A stretch of DNA of 64,000 bases from Orychophragmus violaceus. Taxonomy: Eukaryota > Streptophyta > Magnoliopsida > Brassicales > Brassicaceae. The stretch covers positions 60,471,330-60,535,329 of the forward strand of contig CM058232.1 in NCBI GenBank assembly GCA_030180135.1, read 5' to 3'. Shown piece after piece: positions 9,682 through 20,849 of the stretch (position 1 is its first letter; every line of letters begins with the position of its first letter). The notes under the pieces were generated by a model that worked only from the letters and a program-made list of their open reading frames with translations, did not search any database and had not been told where the DNA came from. The position numbers and the translations under genes were made by a program.

Positions 9682-11329
9682 CATTGGTTCTTAGGTTTCT
9701 TGTTTTAGATTCATTGTTTAGGTTGTTTAATCTGTTTAGATGTGTTTTGAATCCATTACTGATAAGAAAAACACATAAGAAACTGAATTAAATCCTGAAC
9801 AAACACTTGAATCACAAAACCGAGCTATATGACTCGGGTTTTGTTGATTGGCCAAGGTGTGATCGACCGGCTTGGCCGGTTGGTTGTTACGGCCGAGAGG
9901 AATGGCCGGTCGGACGGACGGGATCGCGGGTCGGGCAGTCGGGATGGTCGGATTGGATCGGATCATTCGATCGATCGCAATCGATCATCGCGACGCGTCC
10001 GATCGCTCGTCCCGATCGATCGTCCGATCGCGCGTCCCGTGCACCGTCCCGCCCGTCCCGTCCCGTCCCGAGCTGTCCCGGCTGTCCTGCGCATCGTCTC
10101 GATCTCGGATCGTTGACGGCTTGCGGCTGGACGATCATTGCTTGATCCGAAAGCTAGGGTTTCACGGTTCAATCGGTTCGGTTCGGTTAGCTGGTTCGGT
10201 TTAAAACTTGATTAAAATCAACGTTTCGGTTTAATAAACAGGTTTAATAATTTTATTAAATCTGGTTAAACCGGAATAAGAAATCCAATGTCGAAAGAAA
10301 TATTGGATTTAGTGCCTAAACCAGGAATTTCTAATTTGATTTGGTTGGACCAAATAAATTGAGAAATTCCGGTTTAGTAAATAACCGGTTGACAATTGTG
10401 GTCATCGTAGTAATTAAAACCTTGTTAGACCAGTTTTAATGAACCAGACCGGTTATGTCAATTAATTGGACAATTGGGTCATGTCTTGGACATGGACCAA
10501 TTCTTGGGCCTCGGGCCAAGAAGTTAAAACAATTGGGCCAGTTAATTGAGTCTTTCTTCAGATTAATTTAAAATCTATTTTATAAAAAAAAAAATATAAA
10601 GTCGGTTTTAAATTAAAGTTTCCGAAATTTTATAATTAGAAAGTTTCTTAAAATAGAATTTTCTGAATTTGCGGGTTTTGGATTTTAAAGGAGTTTCTAA
10701 AGTTAGAAAGTTTCCGGTTTTAGAAAGTTTCCAATTTTAGAAAGTTTCTAAAAATAGTAGGTTTCCATAAATAGAAAGTTTCCCGAAATAGTAATCTTCT
10801 ATTTTGGGAATGATTTTAATAAACCTACGAACCTCAAACAATATCAAGCGTTGGATGTCTTGTCCAGGCTATGTCAGCTGTCAAAGCCCATTCAATTGCA
10901 TTCATGGCCTTACAGTGTGAGGATGTCTGCTTTTGCGTGGGTAAGACGGTTTGTGATTCATAAATGTCATTGGGAGTCCCAGACATTAATGATTACATGA
11001 CTGTATAGTCCGGTTTTCTTGACTAGGCCATCGGGAGTCCCGGGCCTTGAGACATCAGAGTGGATTGGGCCTCGGGCCCAGATTCACAACCAAGAGTTAT
11101 ATCACGGATATAATTAGCCGATATAGGGCTTACCGATATAAGCTAAGGTTGGGTGACGGCCAGTGGCCCACTTTGATCTTAGTTATATGTGGATCTTGGA
11201 ATCATTATATTCTATTGAGGGTAACTTATGTTATTGAATATAATGCATGATTAATCATATTATACTTTAATACGAGATTAATCATTTTGAACATATAACT
11301 AATAACCTTTTTATTTATATATTTCAGAT
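9682..11329 (+). other. Long untranslated copia leader with GC-rich CGATCG island
   Basis: About 1.65 kb without coding content between PBS and gag ATG. A sharply GC-rich island at 9870-10135 is built from CGATCG, GTCCCG and CGGTCGG words, then AT-rich sequence with repeated GAAAGTTTC units (10600-10800). It ends TTTATATATTTCAG directly before the ATG, a convincing 3' splice site. ORFs within it are composition artefacts. Confidence 0.7.
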
Positions 11330-14300
11330 ATGACTACTACAAGCACTCAAAACACATTCTCGATCCGGTCTGTTCTCGAGAAGGAGAAGCTGACTGGAAC
11401 GAACTTCCTGACATGGTCAAGGAACTTGAGGCTGGTCCTCAAGCAGGAGAAGAAGGATTATGTCCTTCGAGATCCCCTCCCCGAGAGGCCTCTTGCCAAT
11501 GCTGCCAGGACTCTGCACAATGCTTGGGAAAAGCATTCGTCAGATGAAAATGATGTTTATTGCCTGATGTTGGTGACAATGACTCCAGAGCTGCAAAAGC
11601 AGTTCGAAAGTGTGTTGTCTCCAATCGAGATCATGGCAAGCCTGAAATCGCTTTTTCAGGAGCAGGCTAGGACCGAGAGGTTCCAGACAGTTAAGAACCT
11701 CTTGGACTGTAAGTTGGCTGCGAATGCGGCAGTGAGTCCTCATGTGTTGAAGATGATGGGTTATCTCGATCATGTTCACAAACTCGACTGCCCAATCAGC
11801 CAGGAACTTGCCTGCGACATCATTCTGCAGTCTTTACCTGCAAGCTATGATCAGTTCATTCTGAACTTTAACATGCATGGCTTGAGTAAGACACTGCCTG
11901 AGCTTCACGGAATGCTCAAGACTGCAGAGCCCAACTTGAAGAAAACCGCCAAGGACCCCAATGTACTTATGGTACAAAAGGGCAAGGGGTTTAAGAAGTC
12001 TTCTGCTAAGGATAAGGGAAAGGCCAAGGGTGTCCAAGTCGCGGACAAGGACACGCCAAAGCCCAAGCCCAAGTCCAAGGCTGGGCCTACTGACATGTGC
12101 AGGTTCTGCAAAGAACTGGGGCATTGGAGAAGAGATTGCAAGAAATTCCAGGAAGGTCTAAAGGAATTAAAGAAGAAGACTTTCGAGACTTCTTCATCAG
12201 GTATTTTTGTTATAGAAGTTAATACAACTACTTCTGATAATACCTCATGGGTCATGGATACTGGTTGTGGGGCTCATATTTGTACTAATATGCAGGCACT
12301 CAGCAACAATAGAAGGCTGAAGCAAGGACAAGTGGAACTACGAGTTGGGAATGGAGCGAAAGTTTCAGCACTAGCTGTAGGAACTTACTTGTTGTCTTTA
12401 CCTTCGGGATTGATTTTAGAACTTAATAATTGTTATTTTGTACCTGCTATAAGCAGAAATATTATTTCAATTTCTTTGTTGGATTTGGAAGGTTATGATT
12501 TTTCAGTTAAGAATAAATTATGTTCCTTCAATCGCAACAATTTGTTCTATGGTTCTGCCCCTCTTACGAATGGGCTTTACATACTCGATCAATCCGCGCC
12601 AATTTATAACATTAATACAAAACGGTTTAAACCTAATGAGGAAAACCGAACGTTTCTATGGCATTGTCGTTTAGGGCACATCAGCGAGAAACGCATCAAG
12701 AGGCTCCATTCGAATGGACTTCTTGGCTCATTTGACTTTGAGTCATGTGAGAAATGCGAATCCTGCATGATGGGCAAAATGACACGGGCCCCCTTTAATA
12801 AACCTAACGAGAGGGCCAGTGACTTATTGGGCCTGATACACACTGATGTGTGTGGCCCAATGTCCACTAATGCAAGAGGAAACTATCAGTACTTCATTAC
12901 CTTCACTGATGATTTCAGTAGGTATGGATATGTTTATTTGATGAAACATAAGTCTGAATCTTTTGAGAAGTTCAGAGAATTCCAAAATGAAGTACAGAAC
13001 CAACTTGGCAAAAGCATTAAGGCTCTTCGGTCCGACCGAGGAGGAGAATACTTAAGCCAAGAATTCAGTGATCATCTGAGAGAGTGTGGGATCGTATCCC
13101 AACTCACTCCTCCTGGAACACCTCAATGGAATGGTGTGTCTGAGAGGAGAAATCGGACCTTATTGGATATGGTTCGATCTATGATGAGTCACACAGACCT
13201 TCCAATATCCCTTTGGGGATATGCTCTGCTAACAGCAGTGTTCACTCTAAATAGAGCGCCATCAAAAGCAGTAGCAAAGACACCGTATGAATTATGGACT
13301 GGAGAAGCTCCAGTGCTGTCTTATCTAAGAATTTGGGGTTGTGAAGCCTATGTTAAGAGATTAATCTCAGATAATCTTACACCAAAATCTGATAAATGCT
13401 ACTTCATTGGTTATCCACGGGAAACCAAGGCTTATTACTTCTATCTACGTTCCGAGAACAAGATCTTTGTTGCCCGGGATTGTAACTTTCTTGAGAGAGA
13501 ATTTCTCTCTAAGAAAGACAGTGGGAGTAAGGTACTGCTTGAAGAAATTCAAGATGAACAGGATACTGCTCAACCTAATGAGGAAGAGCAGCAGGAGGAT
13601 CTACAAGAAATTGTAGAGCCTGAACCTGTAGTACCTGAAGTTCGAAGATCCGGGAGGATCCGTCACGAACCCGAGAGATATCAGGGATTCCTCGTGACTG
13701 ACTGTCATGATCTTTTGATCATTGATGGTGATGAACCTTCGAACTTCAATCAAGCCATGATGGGCCCAGATTCCTCTAAGTGGCGCAAGGCCACTGATTC
13801 CGAAATGGACTCCATGTCGGTCAACCAAGTCTTTTCGTTGGTTGACTTACCCGCTGGTGTAAAAGCCATCGAGTGCAAATGGATCTTCAAGAAGAAGATT
13901 GACGTGGATGGAAATGTCCAGATTTATAAAGCCAGGTTGGTGGCAAAAGGTTTCAGACAAGTTCACGGTGTGGACTACGATGAAACCTATTCACCGGTGG
14001 CTATGATGAAATCTATTCGGATTCTACTAGCAACTGCAGCTTTTCATGATTATGAAATTTGGCAGATGGACGTGAAAACCGCCTTCCTGAATGGTATTCT
14101 GGAAGAGGATGTGTATATGACGCAACCTGACGGTTACATAGATCCAAAGAATGCTGGGAAAGTATGCAAGCTTCATAAATCCATTTATGGATTGAAGCAA
14201 GCATCGAGGAGCTGGAATCTTCGTTTTGATGAAGCGATCAAGCAATTTGACTTTATCAGAAACGAAGAAGAACAATGCGTGTATAAGAAAACTAGTGGGA

Positions 14301-15307
14301 GCAAAATCGTTTTTCTTATTCTGTATGTTGATGACATACTGCTTCTCGGAAACGACGTTCCAATGCTGAAGTCTGTAAAAGACTGGCTTGGAAGTTGTTT
14401 TTCCATGAAAGACATGGGTGAAGCCGCATACGTTCTTGGAATTAGGATCTATCGGGATAGACCTAAGAGGCTGATAGGCTTGTGTCAAGACTCATACATT
14501 GACAAAGTCCTACAAAGATTCAGCATGAAAGATTCCAAGAAGGGCTTCACGCCAATGGTACATGGCACAACGCTAAGCAAGAAGCAGAGCCCTACGTCGG
14601 CTGCTGAGCTTGAGCGCATGAAGAATATTCCTTATGCATCTGCAATAGGATCTGTCATGTATGCCATGATCTGTACTCGTCCTGATGTTGCTTACGCATT
14701 GAGCATGACGAGTAGATACCAGTCAAATCCAGGTGAAAACCATTGGATTGCCGTAAAGAACATCTTGAAGTATCTAAGACATACTAAGGATAAGTTCTTA
14801 GTGTACGGTGGAAGTGATGTGCTTAAAGTCAGTGGATTCACGGACGCAAGTTTCCAGACAGACACAGATGATTTCCGGTCACAGTCCGGTTATGTCTTTT
14901 GTCTGAATGGCGGTGCAGTAAGTTGGAGAAGCTCCAAGCAGGACACCGTTGCTGATTCCACTACAGAAGCTGAATATATCGCCGCCTCAGAAGCAGCGAA
15001 GGAAGCTGTTTGGATACGAAAGTTCATTATGGAACTAGGTGTGATACCAGATGCGGCTGAGCCTCTGGCATTGTTTTGTGACAACAATGGTGCTATAGCT
15101 CAGGCAAAGGAACCAAGATCACACCAGAAATCCAAGCATGTTCAAAGAAGATATCACTTGATACGTGACATCATTAATAGAAAGGAAGTCAAGATCAGCC
15201 GAGTTCCGACAGATGATAATGTCGCTGATCCGTTGACAAAGCCACTCCCAAGGCCTAAGCTCGAGTTCCTGACTGAAGCTGTAGGCATTAGAAACATTGA
15301 AATGTAA
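11330..15307 (+). CDS. Copia Gag-Pol polyprotein, intact
   Basis: A single 1325-aa ORF encoding everything for a copia life cycle in cytoplasmic virus-like particles and nuclear integration. Order: Gag (about 1-290) with CCHC knuckle CRFCKELGHWRRDC near residue 256; aspartic protease with WVMDTGC near 310; integrase with HCRLGH...CESC zinc region near 445-480 and catalytic IHTDVCG (about 505), LRSDRGGEY (about 570), NGVSERRN (about 605); reverse transcriptase with YVDD near 999; RNase H with GFTDASF near 1170, STTEAEY near 1210 and CDNNGA near 1250. The length matches a full copia polyprotein, with no stops or frameshifts. The ATG is chosen because MTTTSTQNTFSIRSVLEKEKL aligns with the start of the related gag at 56749. 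Transcription is expected from the 5' LTR; mRNA may be spliced in the leader. Confidence 0.95.
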   Translation: MTTTSTQNTFSIRSVLEKEKLTGTNFLTWSRNLRLVLKQEKKDYVLRDPLPERPLANAARTLHNAWEKHSSDENDVYCLMLVTMTPELQKQFESVLSPIEIMASLKSLFQEQARTERFQTVKNLLDCKLAANAAVSPHVLKMMGYLDHVHKLDCPISQELACDIILQSLPASYDQFILNFNMHGLSKTLPELHGMLKTAEPNLKKTAKDPNVLMVQKGKGFKKSSAKDKGKAKGVQVADKDTPKPKPKSKAGPTDMCRFCKELGHWRRDCKKFQEGLKELKKKTFETSSSGIFVIEVNTTTSDNTSWVMDTGCGAHICTNMQALSNNRRLKQGQVELRVGNGAKVSALAVGTYLLSLPSGLILELNNCYFVPAISRNIISISLLDLEGYDFSVKNKLCSFNRNNLFYGSAPLTNGLYILDQSAPIYNINTKRFKPNEENRTFLWHCRLGHISEKRIKRLHSNGLLGSFDFESCEKCESCMMGKMTRAPFNKPNERASDLLGLIHTDVCGPMSTNARGNYQYFITFTDDFSRYGYVYLMKHKSESFEKFREFQNEVQNQLGKSIKALRSDRGGEYLSQEFSDHLRECGIVSQLTPPGTPQWNGVSERRNRTLLDMVRSMMSHTDLPISLWGYALLTAVFTLNRAPSKAVAKTPYELWTGEAPVLSYLRIWGCEAYVKRLISDNLTPKSDKCYFIGYPRETKAYYFYLRSENKIFVARDCNFLEREFLSKKDSGSKVLLEEIQDEQDTAQPNEEEQQEDLQEIVEPEPVVPEVRRSGRIRHEPERYQGFLVTDCHDLLIIDGDEPSNFNQAMMGPDSSKWRKATDSEMDSMSVNQVFSLVDLPAGVKAIECKWIFKKKIDVDGNVQIYKARLVAKGFRQVHGVDYDETYSPVAMMKSIRILLATAAFHDYEIWQMDVKTAFLNGILEEDVYMTQPDGYIDPKNAGKVCKLHKSIYGLKQASRSWNLRFDEAIKQFDFIRNEEEQCVYKKTSGSKIVFLILYVDDILLLGNDVPMLKSVKDWLGSCFSMKDMGEAAYVLGIRIYRDRPKRLIGLCQDSYIDKVLQRFSMKDSKKGFTPMVHGTTLSKKQSPTSAAELERMKNIPYASAIGSVMYAMICTRPDVAYALSMTSRYQSNPGENHWIAVKNILKYLRHTKDKFLVYGGSDVLKVSGFTDASFQTDTDDFRSQSGYVFCLNGGAVSWRSSKQDTVADSTTEAEYIAASEAAKEAVWIRKFIMELGVIPDAAEPLALFCDNNGAIAQAKEPRSHQKSKHVQRRYHLIRDIINRKEVKISRVPTDDNVADPLTKPLPRPKLEFLTEAVGIRNIEM

Positions 15308-16150
15308 TCTAAATTTGAGTGGGAGTTTTGTGAGCTTTATTTTAGTTATTTGATATGTTCTTGTAAAACATTATTTTATGTTTTAATGAAATTATTATTT
15401 CAAGATTATTTTTAACTGTGATGAAATAATCGTTCCAAAATGATATGAACCATTTTATAGGTCATCGAAGTAAATGATTTGATCTTGAGTCATCGAAGTC
15501 ATTTAGCTTGATCATGAGATCCTATATTTGATAAATGTTTTATATCATCATGTCCCTAGTCGAAGGTTGTTGAAATTGGAACACCAACAACCGTGTAAGA
15601 CTGGATTGGTACGTGACTTATGACAAAGTCTCAGTGTGTCATAGATGCTCGGCATCAAAGTCAGTACATAGGTGTATGTTGGGAACATACGACCGGACAA
15701 GACCCGCTAATAAGAACTCTTCAGGATATTTATATTTGTGTCATAAGAGATTCTTACTACGACTATAGAGTATAGTCCTTAGACCTGAGTTCGCATGCAT
15801 GTGACTGCATATGGACTGATGCACTTTGATCATTGTCTAACGCTATCGTTCTGCGATAGCTATAAGGACCTTGTTTGGGTACATCATGAAGTAAGTAGTT
15901 TACAGTGATGGAACAAGATGGGATTTGTCCCTCCAATATAAATGGAGTGAATATCTCTAGGCCAATCGGAGATTTGAATACTGGAAAACGCATGGCCATG
16001 CTCAAACGGACTTTCCCGAGTCGTTTGGATTGTCAGTATCAAATCAGAGTCCGATGAACAAGATTAGACTTTATAAGGATGACACTAATCTTGCCTTATG
16101 ACTAATCGAGATATTGAGACGAAAGGGATTATGAATACAGAGATTCCAGT

Positions 16151-16163
16151 TCAAGTGGGAGAT
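16151..16163 (+). other. Polypurine tract of intact copia
   Basis: TCAAGTGGGAGAT abuts the 3' LTR and gives the plus-strand primer typical of copia elements. The adjacent TGTTGG starts the LTR. Confidence 0.85.
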
Positions 16164-16793
16164 TGTTGGAATTGTGTCCAGCAATCTCTGTACTGTCTCT
16201 ATAACGTAAGAGTATGTCAGTGATCAGACATAAGTCATACAATACTGGGGTTCATGATGGCTTGCTAGAGTCCGCTCATGATCTATGAGTCTCGGACTTA
16301 TTGCTTTTATTGTATGATCCCATATGGGTCACACGCTTAAGCTAGCAGGAAATAATGTTGAAAGGCATAGCAGAAGTACGACAAAAGTGCTAGGCATTTG
16401 TCGTACTAAGAGAGAATGAATAATGGGTCTGATTAAATGGGATTTAATCAGATTGGGCCCAAAAGCCCAAAAGGGAAAGAGAAGGCTTTTAATGTCTAAA
16501 AGCCAAGTCTCTTCTCCCCAACCCTAAGCCTCCCAGCCGCGATTTCTCTCCTCTCTCTGGCGCCTCCCTCAGCTTGGTCTAGCAGCCAGTTTCCTGTGAT
16601 TGCGTGTGTGAGCCTTTGGAGGATCCATCTCTCGGTGTATCTCCCTGATCATTGACCTGTTCTCAATTCCGCTGCAAACAAACAGGTAAAAGGTGAGATC
16701 ATAATGTTTCTAAATAAGAACACCTAGATCTGATGCATGTTTAGGTTGATATCAATATGAGAATTGAATCAGGATCAACCGAAACTTCCAACA
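16164..16793 (+). repeat. 3' LTR of intact copia
   Basis: 630 bp, identical by eye to 9039-9668, followed by the CTACG target duplication. Identity suggests insertion too recent for visible divergence. Confidence 0.97.
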
Positions 16794-17879
16794 CTACGAT
16801 CATATGGTCGGTGAGATCTCTCGCACAATTGACCATTTGTTGTCAGGGAGAACAAATTGTGGCCAATTTTTGATTTCTGTATCCCTTTGGAGGTCTGTAC
16901 TTTTAAGTTGTGGTTTGAGTAATTGTTCTTGTGCTTATCTCTAACTAATATACTATATGTGTGTTGTAGTGTAGTTGTTAGCCTTTGAGGTAATTCCAGA
17001 GTTAGGGAGTAGTTTCCGCAAGCCAATTGTAGGGGTAGACCATAATTGTCCAAGGATGTGCAAGGCTCAGTTCAAGAGTAGCTCAATGAAAGGGTTTACT
17101 CTTTTAAAAATCAATGAAGAACTTGCTAAAACTAAGCGTCAGGGCATTGATAGAATCCTGCCAACTCGAGATGGACATGAAGAAGCTATTCTTGAGCGAA
17201 TATTTGAAGAAAACGATGTTCATGAACTCGACGATCCTGTTGTTCAGAGTTGGATGAAGTGTATTTTGGCTGGAAAGACGGTATTTTTTAAGAGATGTAT
17301 GACGAAGAGATGGCTGCCCGAGCGGCAGAGGAGGAGGAAGAGCTCCAAAAACCTGTGGAAAAGGGACATGCTGCCATTGATACACCTGGAGGTACGAATC
17401 CTAACGACATTGTTGCGATGGTGAATGAGATGCAGAAAACGATGGAAGATGGGTTTAAGCTGTAGAATGGGAAGTTTAACGAGTTGGAGCAGAGAATCAA
17501 ACCCATTGAAGAATACATGGCACATAGGAAAGAAATGGAAGAACAAATGGTAAAAATAGTCTCAAATATTAATGGAAATACTTGGTAAAGCTGTATTCTA
17601 ATTGTATCTGATTGCAAGTCGAGGAAGAGCTCCAGAAGACCGCGGCAGAGAAGGCAGGTGGTAAATGGAAGGTGGCGGATACTGTACTCGAGAGACCTAA
17701 TACAAGGTCGAGGAGGGGTTAGCACTTGGTTGGATGTTAGGACTTTTGTTTTTTTAGTACTATGTTGGTTTTAAGTTGTTTGCTGAACTTTGTGGGTTTT
17801 AAGTACATTGTTGAACTTTTTATCTGTTGTAAAAATGTTTCTATTAGGTACAACTGGATCTGTGCTTAAGTAGAATTGT

Positions 17880-18170
17880 TCTATTAGGTACAACTGGATA
17901 TGTTCCTGAGTAAAACTAGTAAAACTGTGTATAACTAGTTAAGTAAAACTGGTAAAACTAGGTGAAACTAAATTCCTGAGTAAAACTAGTAAAACGGAGT
18001 ATAACTAATTAAATATACGTTTGGAACTGTTCCTGAGTAAAACTAGTAAAACTGGGTATAACTAATCAAGTAAAATTAGTAAAACTGAGTATAACTAATC
18101 AAGTAAAACTACTAATACTGAGTATAACTAATTACGTAAAACTAGTATAACTGGGTAAAACTAGGTAGCA
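17880..18170 (+). repeat. AGTAAAACTAGTAAAACTG array downstream of DUF1985 gene, copy B
   Basis: About ten imperfect units of CTGAGTAAAACTAGTAAAACTGRGTATAACTAATTAAG type lie in the spacer between the converging DUF1985 and GRF genes, so arrays are not confined to introns. Confidence 0.85.
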
Positions 18171-18264
18171 TTAGAACTGAATTGAACATAAATAATTCTT
18201 ACAAACTGAATTGAACATAAATAAGTCTTACAAACAGGAGATTAGAACTAGTTGGCATTACAAA

Positions 18265-18780
18265 CTAAAATGAACATAAATAAGTCTTCCATAGATAAGT
18301 CTTAATCATTGATTCGAACCACAACACTCGCCACCACTCCTTCAGCTTTTTAATCTCTTCGCCTTTTTTCTTTAGCGCCATTTCCATCTGCTCAATACGA
18401 TATTCATGGATTCGAAGCTTCTCGGCCTGAGAGTCCACCGTCTTCCTTAAGTTAGTGGCTTCTTCTTAGACGCCTTTAACCCATAGTTTCCGAATGTGTA
18501 GGTCATTATCCTGCACATAAAGACAGTAAAGTTTCAAATCATGCTTAATCACCAAATCAACAAGTCACCAAATCAACATATCTCACCTCAAACGCATTGC
18601 AAACAAAGTACCTCTTCCCATGTCAGATTCGGGTTGTGTAGGCTCCACAATGATTCGACCACCGCATGGACATCTTGTAGGTATGCAATTTTCACCATCT
18701 TCAATAAGGAACATCATGTCGTAATCCTTCTTCGCCCTCTTCATGTCACTATAATAAGGATCGGATTCGAATTTGTCCAT
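18265..18780 (-). pseudogene. GRF-zinc-finger/coiled-coil gene, copy B, disabled
   Basis: Exon 1 is 18780 to 18587 (ATG at 18778-18780, MDKFESDPYY), exon 2 from 18510 leftwards to a TAG at 18265-18267. Exon 1 contains RCPCGGRI, the first Cys pair of a GRF finger. A one-base frameshift follows DMG, because the next codons in the other frame read RYFVCNAFE with the third Cys. Exon 2 starts DNDLHIRKLW and continues as a charged heptad-like coiled coil (KTVDSQAEKLRIHEYRIEQMEMALKKKGEEIKKLKE), with an in-frame TAA near its start. Homologous in layout to the intact gene at 38696-39291. The gypsy element inserted about 110 bp upstream of its ATG. Confidence 0.68.
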
Positions 18781-18888
18781 ATTCAGGAGAGAGAGAGAAG
18801 AAGATGAAATGAGAAACAATGAGTGAAAACTGAGAGAGAAAACTGGAGAAACCGATGGGAGAGAGAGGGAGAAGTGGAAAAAGAGATA

Positions 18889-18893
18889 GAGGG
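18889..18893. repeat. Target-site duplication GAGGG of the gypsy element
   Basis: GAGGG at 18889-18893 is repeated at 23451-23455, flanking both LTRs exactly. Confidence 0.93.
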
Positions 18894-19890
18894 TGATGAG
18901 GACATCAAGTCATCATCAACCAAAATACTTGGAGAGAACCAGTTTGAGTGCACCAGAGACATATGTGCATGTATTGGAGCATATCTACCCAACCAGACGG
19001 ACTTAAGCTACAATTCAACTTGTTCCAGAAGCTTAACCCATTAAGGAATCAGGGAGAGTTCGAATCACCACAATTGGAGTTCATATGAAGAAGTTATTCA
19101 GCTTCTAAAACAGATGATTCTCAGGTTGCTTCATTTGGAGGCACAAGGATTCATGCACTTACAAACAAGACATTGGCGACCAAGTGAGATATCTAAGCAT
19201 TCAGAAAACATATTTAAACATCCAGGAGGTTTCTCTATCAAGTTCCCATACACCAGCAGCCATAGGATCAGAAGGATCTCATTATTCTCACACTTGCCTT
19301 ATTTGGAGCCAAAGGAGATCAAATCCCAACAGTTTTTTTTCCTGAAGTTTGGACACAAATTGAAGCTCTCTAACATCAACCAGAATGTACCTAGACACTT
19401 CACAGTCATGCCAAAGCTTTCAAGACTCAAGAAGATTCATCTTTCCATTTCTGGCCAAATTTTTCAATAAATGCCAACGGCCATATTCTTCAGATTTTTC
19501 GATTATTTTCTTGTATTAGACCTTTCAGACCGTTGTCTATGAGCCTATAAAAGCTCAGCTTCGAATTCACTGTAAATCACCCCTTTTCAACCATTTTAAA
19601 GTAATAGGAATATTTTGTTTTTCTTCCAAAGTTTGTGTTCTTTGTGAAGTCTTCCTTCTCTGAATATTGTGAGTGATTCACCTTGTTCTTAGAAGTTTCA
19701 GATCAATCTATTTGAGTATTTCTGATAGCTTGTTCTTAGGTTGAGATAGTCAATCAAACCCACTGGTTGAGAGAGTCAATCACAATTTCTACCACCACAT
19801 CCATCTTCAATCCATCTTCTGCAAGCTTGGCTTAGGAATCATCTGATCATGAAGTGATCTTAGCATGGAGTGATTCCAGGGATGTTATCA
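18894..19890 (+). repeat. 5' LTR of gypsy element
   Basis: Begins TGATGAGGACATCAAG and ends GGATGTTATCA. It contains TATAAAAG at 19546-19553. Reading frames within it are shadows. Confidence 0.88.
19546..19553 (+). promoter_or_regulatory. TATA box in gypsy 5' LTR
   Basis: TATAAAAG in GAGCCTATAAAAGCTCAG. The 3' LTR has TATAAAAA at 23106-23113 in the same context. This is the likely pol II core promoter; the start would be about 30 nt downstream. Confidence 0.65.
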
Positions 19891-20849
19891 GATCCGAAAG
19901 GCTCCTAACAGGTGTTATCTATCCATTACTCTTTGTTTTTATTGCATTAGATTCATAGTTTCATTCATCTAGTCTCTGTTATCGAAAACCTATAAAAAAT
20001 CTGTTTGCGTTGCTTTTATGTTAGTCTGTCATCTTAGTTTATCATTCTGATTCATTGCATATCAAAAGAAAAAAAAACCATAAAAGTATATTGTTGCATC
20101 TAGTTTAACTATTGTTCATCATACCTTGCATCATAAAAATCGAAAATCCCATAAAAAGGTTCATGTTTTGCATCAGTTCTTCAATAGCTTTTATTTATCA
20201 TTCATCTCTACATCCTATTACAAAAACCAAAAGAAAATTCCATATTGATTTTGTTCCTGTCAAAATTATTTTTCCAGAAGTTCATAGCATTCATAAAACC
20301 TTTAAAAAAGAAAACCAAAAAGAAAAGCTTTCAAGTTTGATCTGATTTTTCACTTTTCTCTAAAGTTAGAAGTGTTCATTACCTTATTTGCTAAAGGGAT
20401 TTCGAAAACCAAAACCAAAAAGAGGCTCCAAGTTATTTTGTTTCGTTTAAAAAAAAAAAAAAATATTCTAAAACCTTGCTTGTACCATCTTTACCAAAAA
20501 GGAAAGAACAACTTTGTTTCCCAAAACCAGCAGATTCTTTAACTTTTCGAAAAATCTAGACCAGAAACCAATTTATTAAAGTTCTTAAACCAAGAGCAAC
20601 TTGATTTGAACCAATCCTAAACCAACTTTATCCTAAACTTGATTTCAAAAACTCCCCAAGGCCTTTTAAAACGTGTTTGGATTGTTTAAATCGTTACCTA
20701 TTGTTGTCGATTTTCCAAAACCTTTTGTTGACAATTTTGTTTGGTTTAGTTGAAAACTTATGCAACATCCAGACTTGGTTTGTTGTAAGTTAAGGCCATT
20801 AGAACATATTTATACATCAGTTTTGTACTTTTGCAGGTACTAATTCAAT

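Larger units (their letters stand above)
9039..16793 (+). mobile_element. Complete Ty1/copia retrotransposon
   Basis: A 7755-bp element with 630-bp LTRs that I read as identical base for base, TG...CA ends, perfect 5-bp TSD, tRNA-iMet PBS, a single uninterrupted 1325-aa gag-pol ORF and a polypurine tract. All hallmarks of an autonomous and recently inserted element are present. The RT core (QMDVKTAFLNG, SIYGLKQASRSWN, LYVDDILLLGND) resembles the TAR/Angela side of plant copia, but I do not assign the clade firmly. It is nested in VANDAL-like copy B, so it is younger than that element. Confidence 0.95.
7635..17720 (+). pseudogene. DUF1985 (VANC-like) gene, copy B, interrupted by copia
   Basis: ATG at 7635 starts MAPKTQAKK; one nt of frameshift near 7675 leads into the long acidic exon 1 (to 8069, donor GGTAAGT). 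Exon 2 (from 8405) shifts frame again near 8500, then carries the DUF1985 core (WFEEHPQFRHIFHMAKD, MWMLLLRT, MWFVVYGVPIRYGLREHAL, FVRKHFG). The copia element splits a Tyr codon at 9034-9038; coding resumes at 16794 with YDHMVGEI. Later exons: LLAFEVIPELG with CPRMCK (from about 16975), then a segment with a frameshift in the T-run near 17285, and a Lys/Glu-rich coiled-coil tail ending TAG at 17718-17720. Unlike copies A and C, the KLMGMWM position has no stop. Function inferred as for copy A. Confidence 0.72.

Noticed and set aside
9807..10204. Five overlapping ORFs rich in Arg, Pro, Ser and Asp
   Set aside because: They sit in the GC-rich CGATCG island, open on both strands in several frames; a composition effect with no domain.
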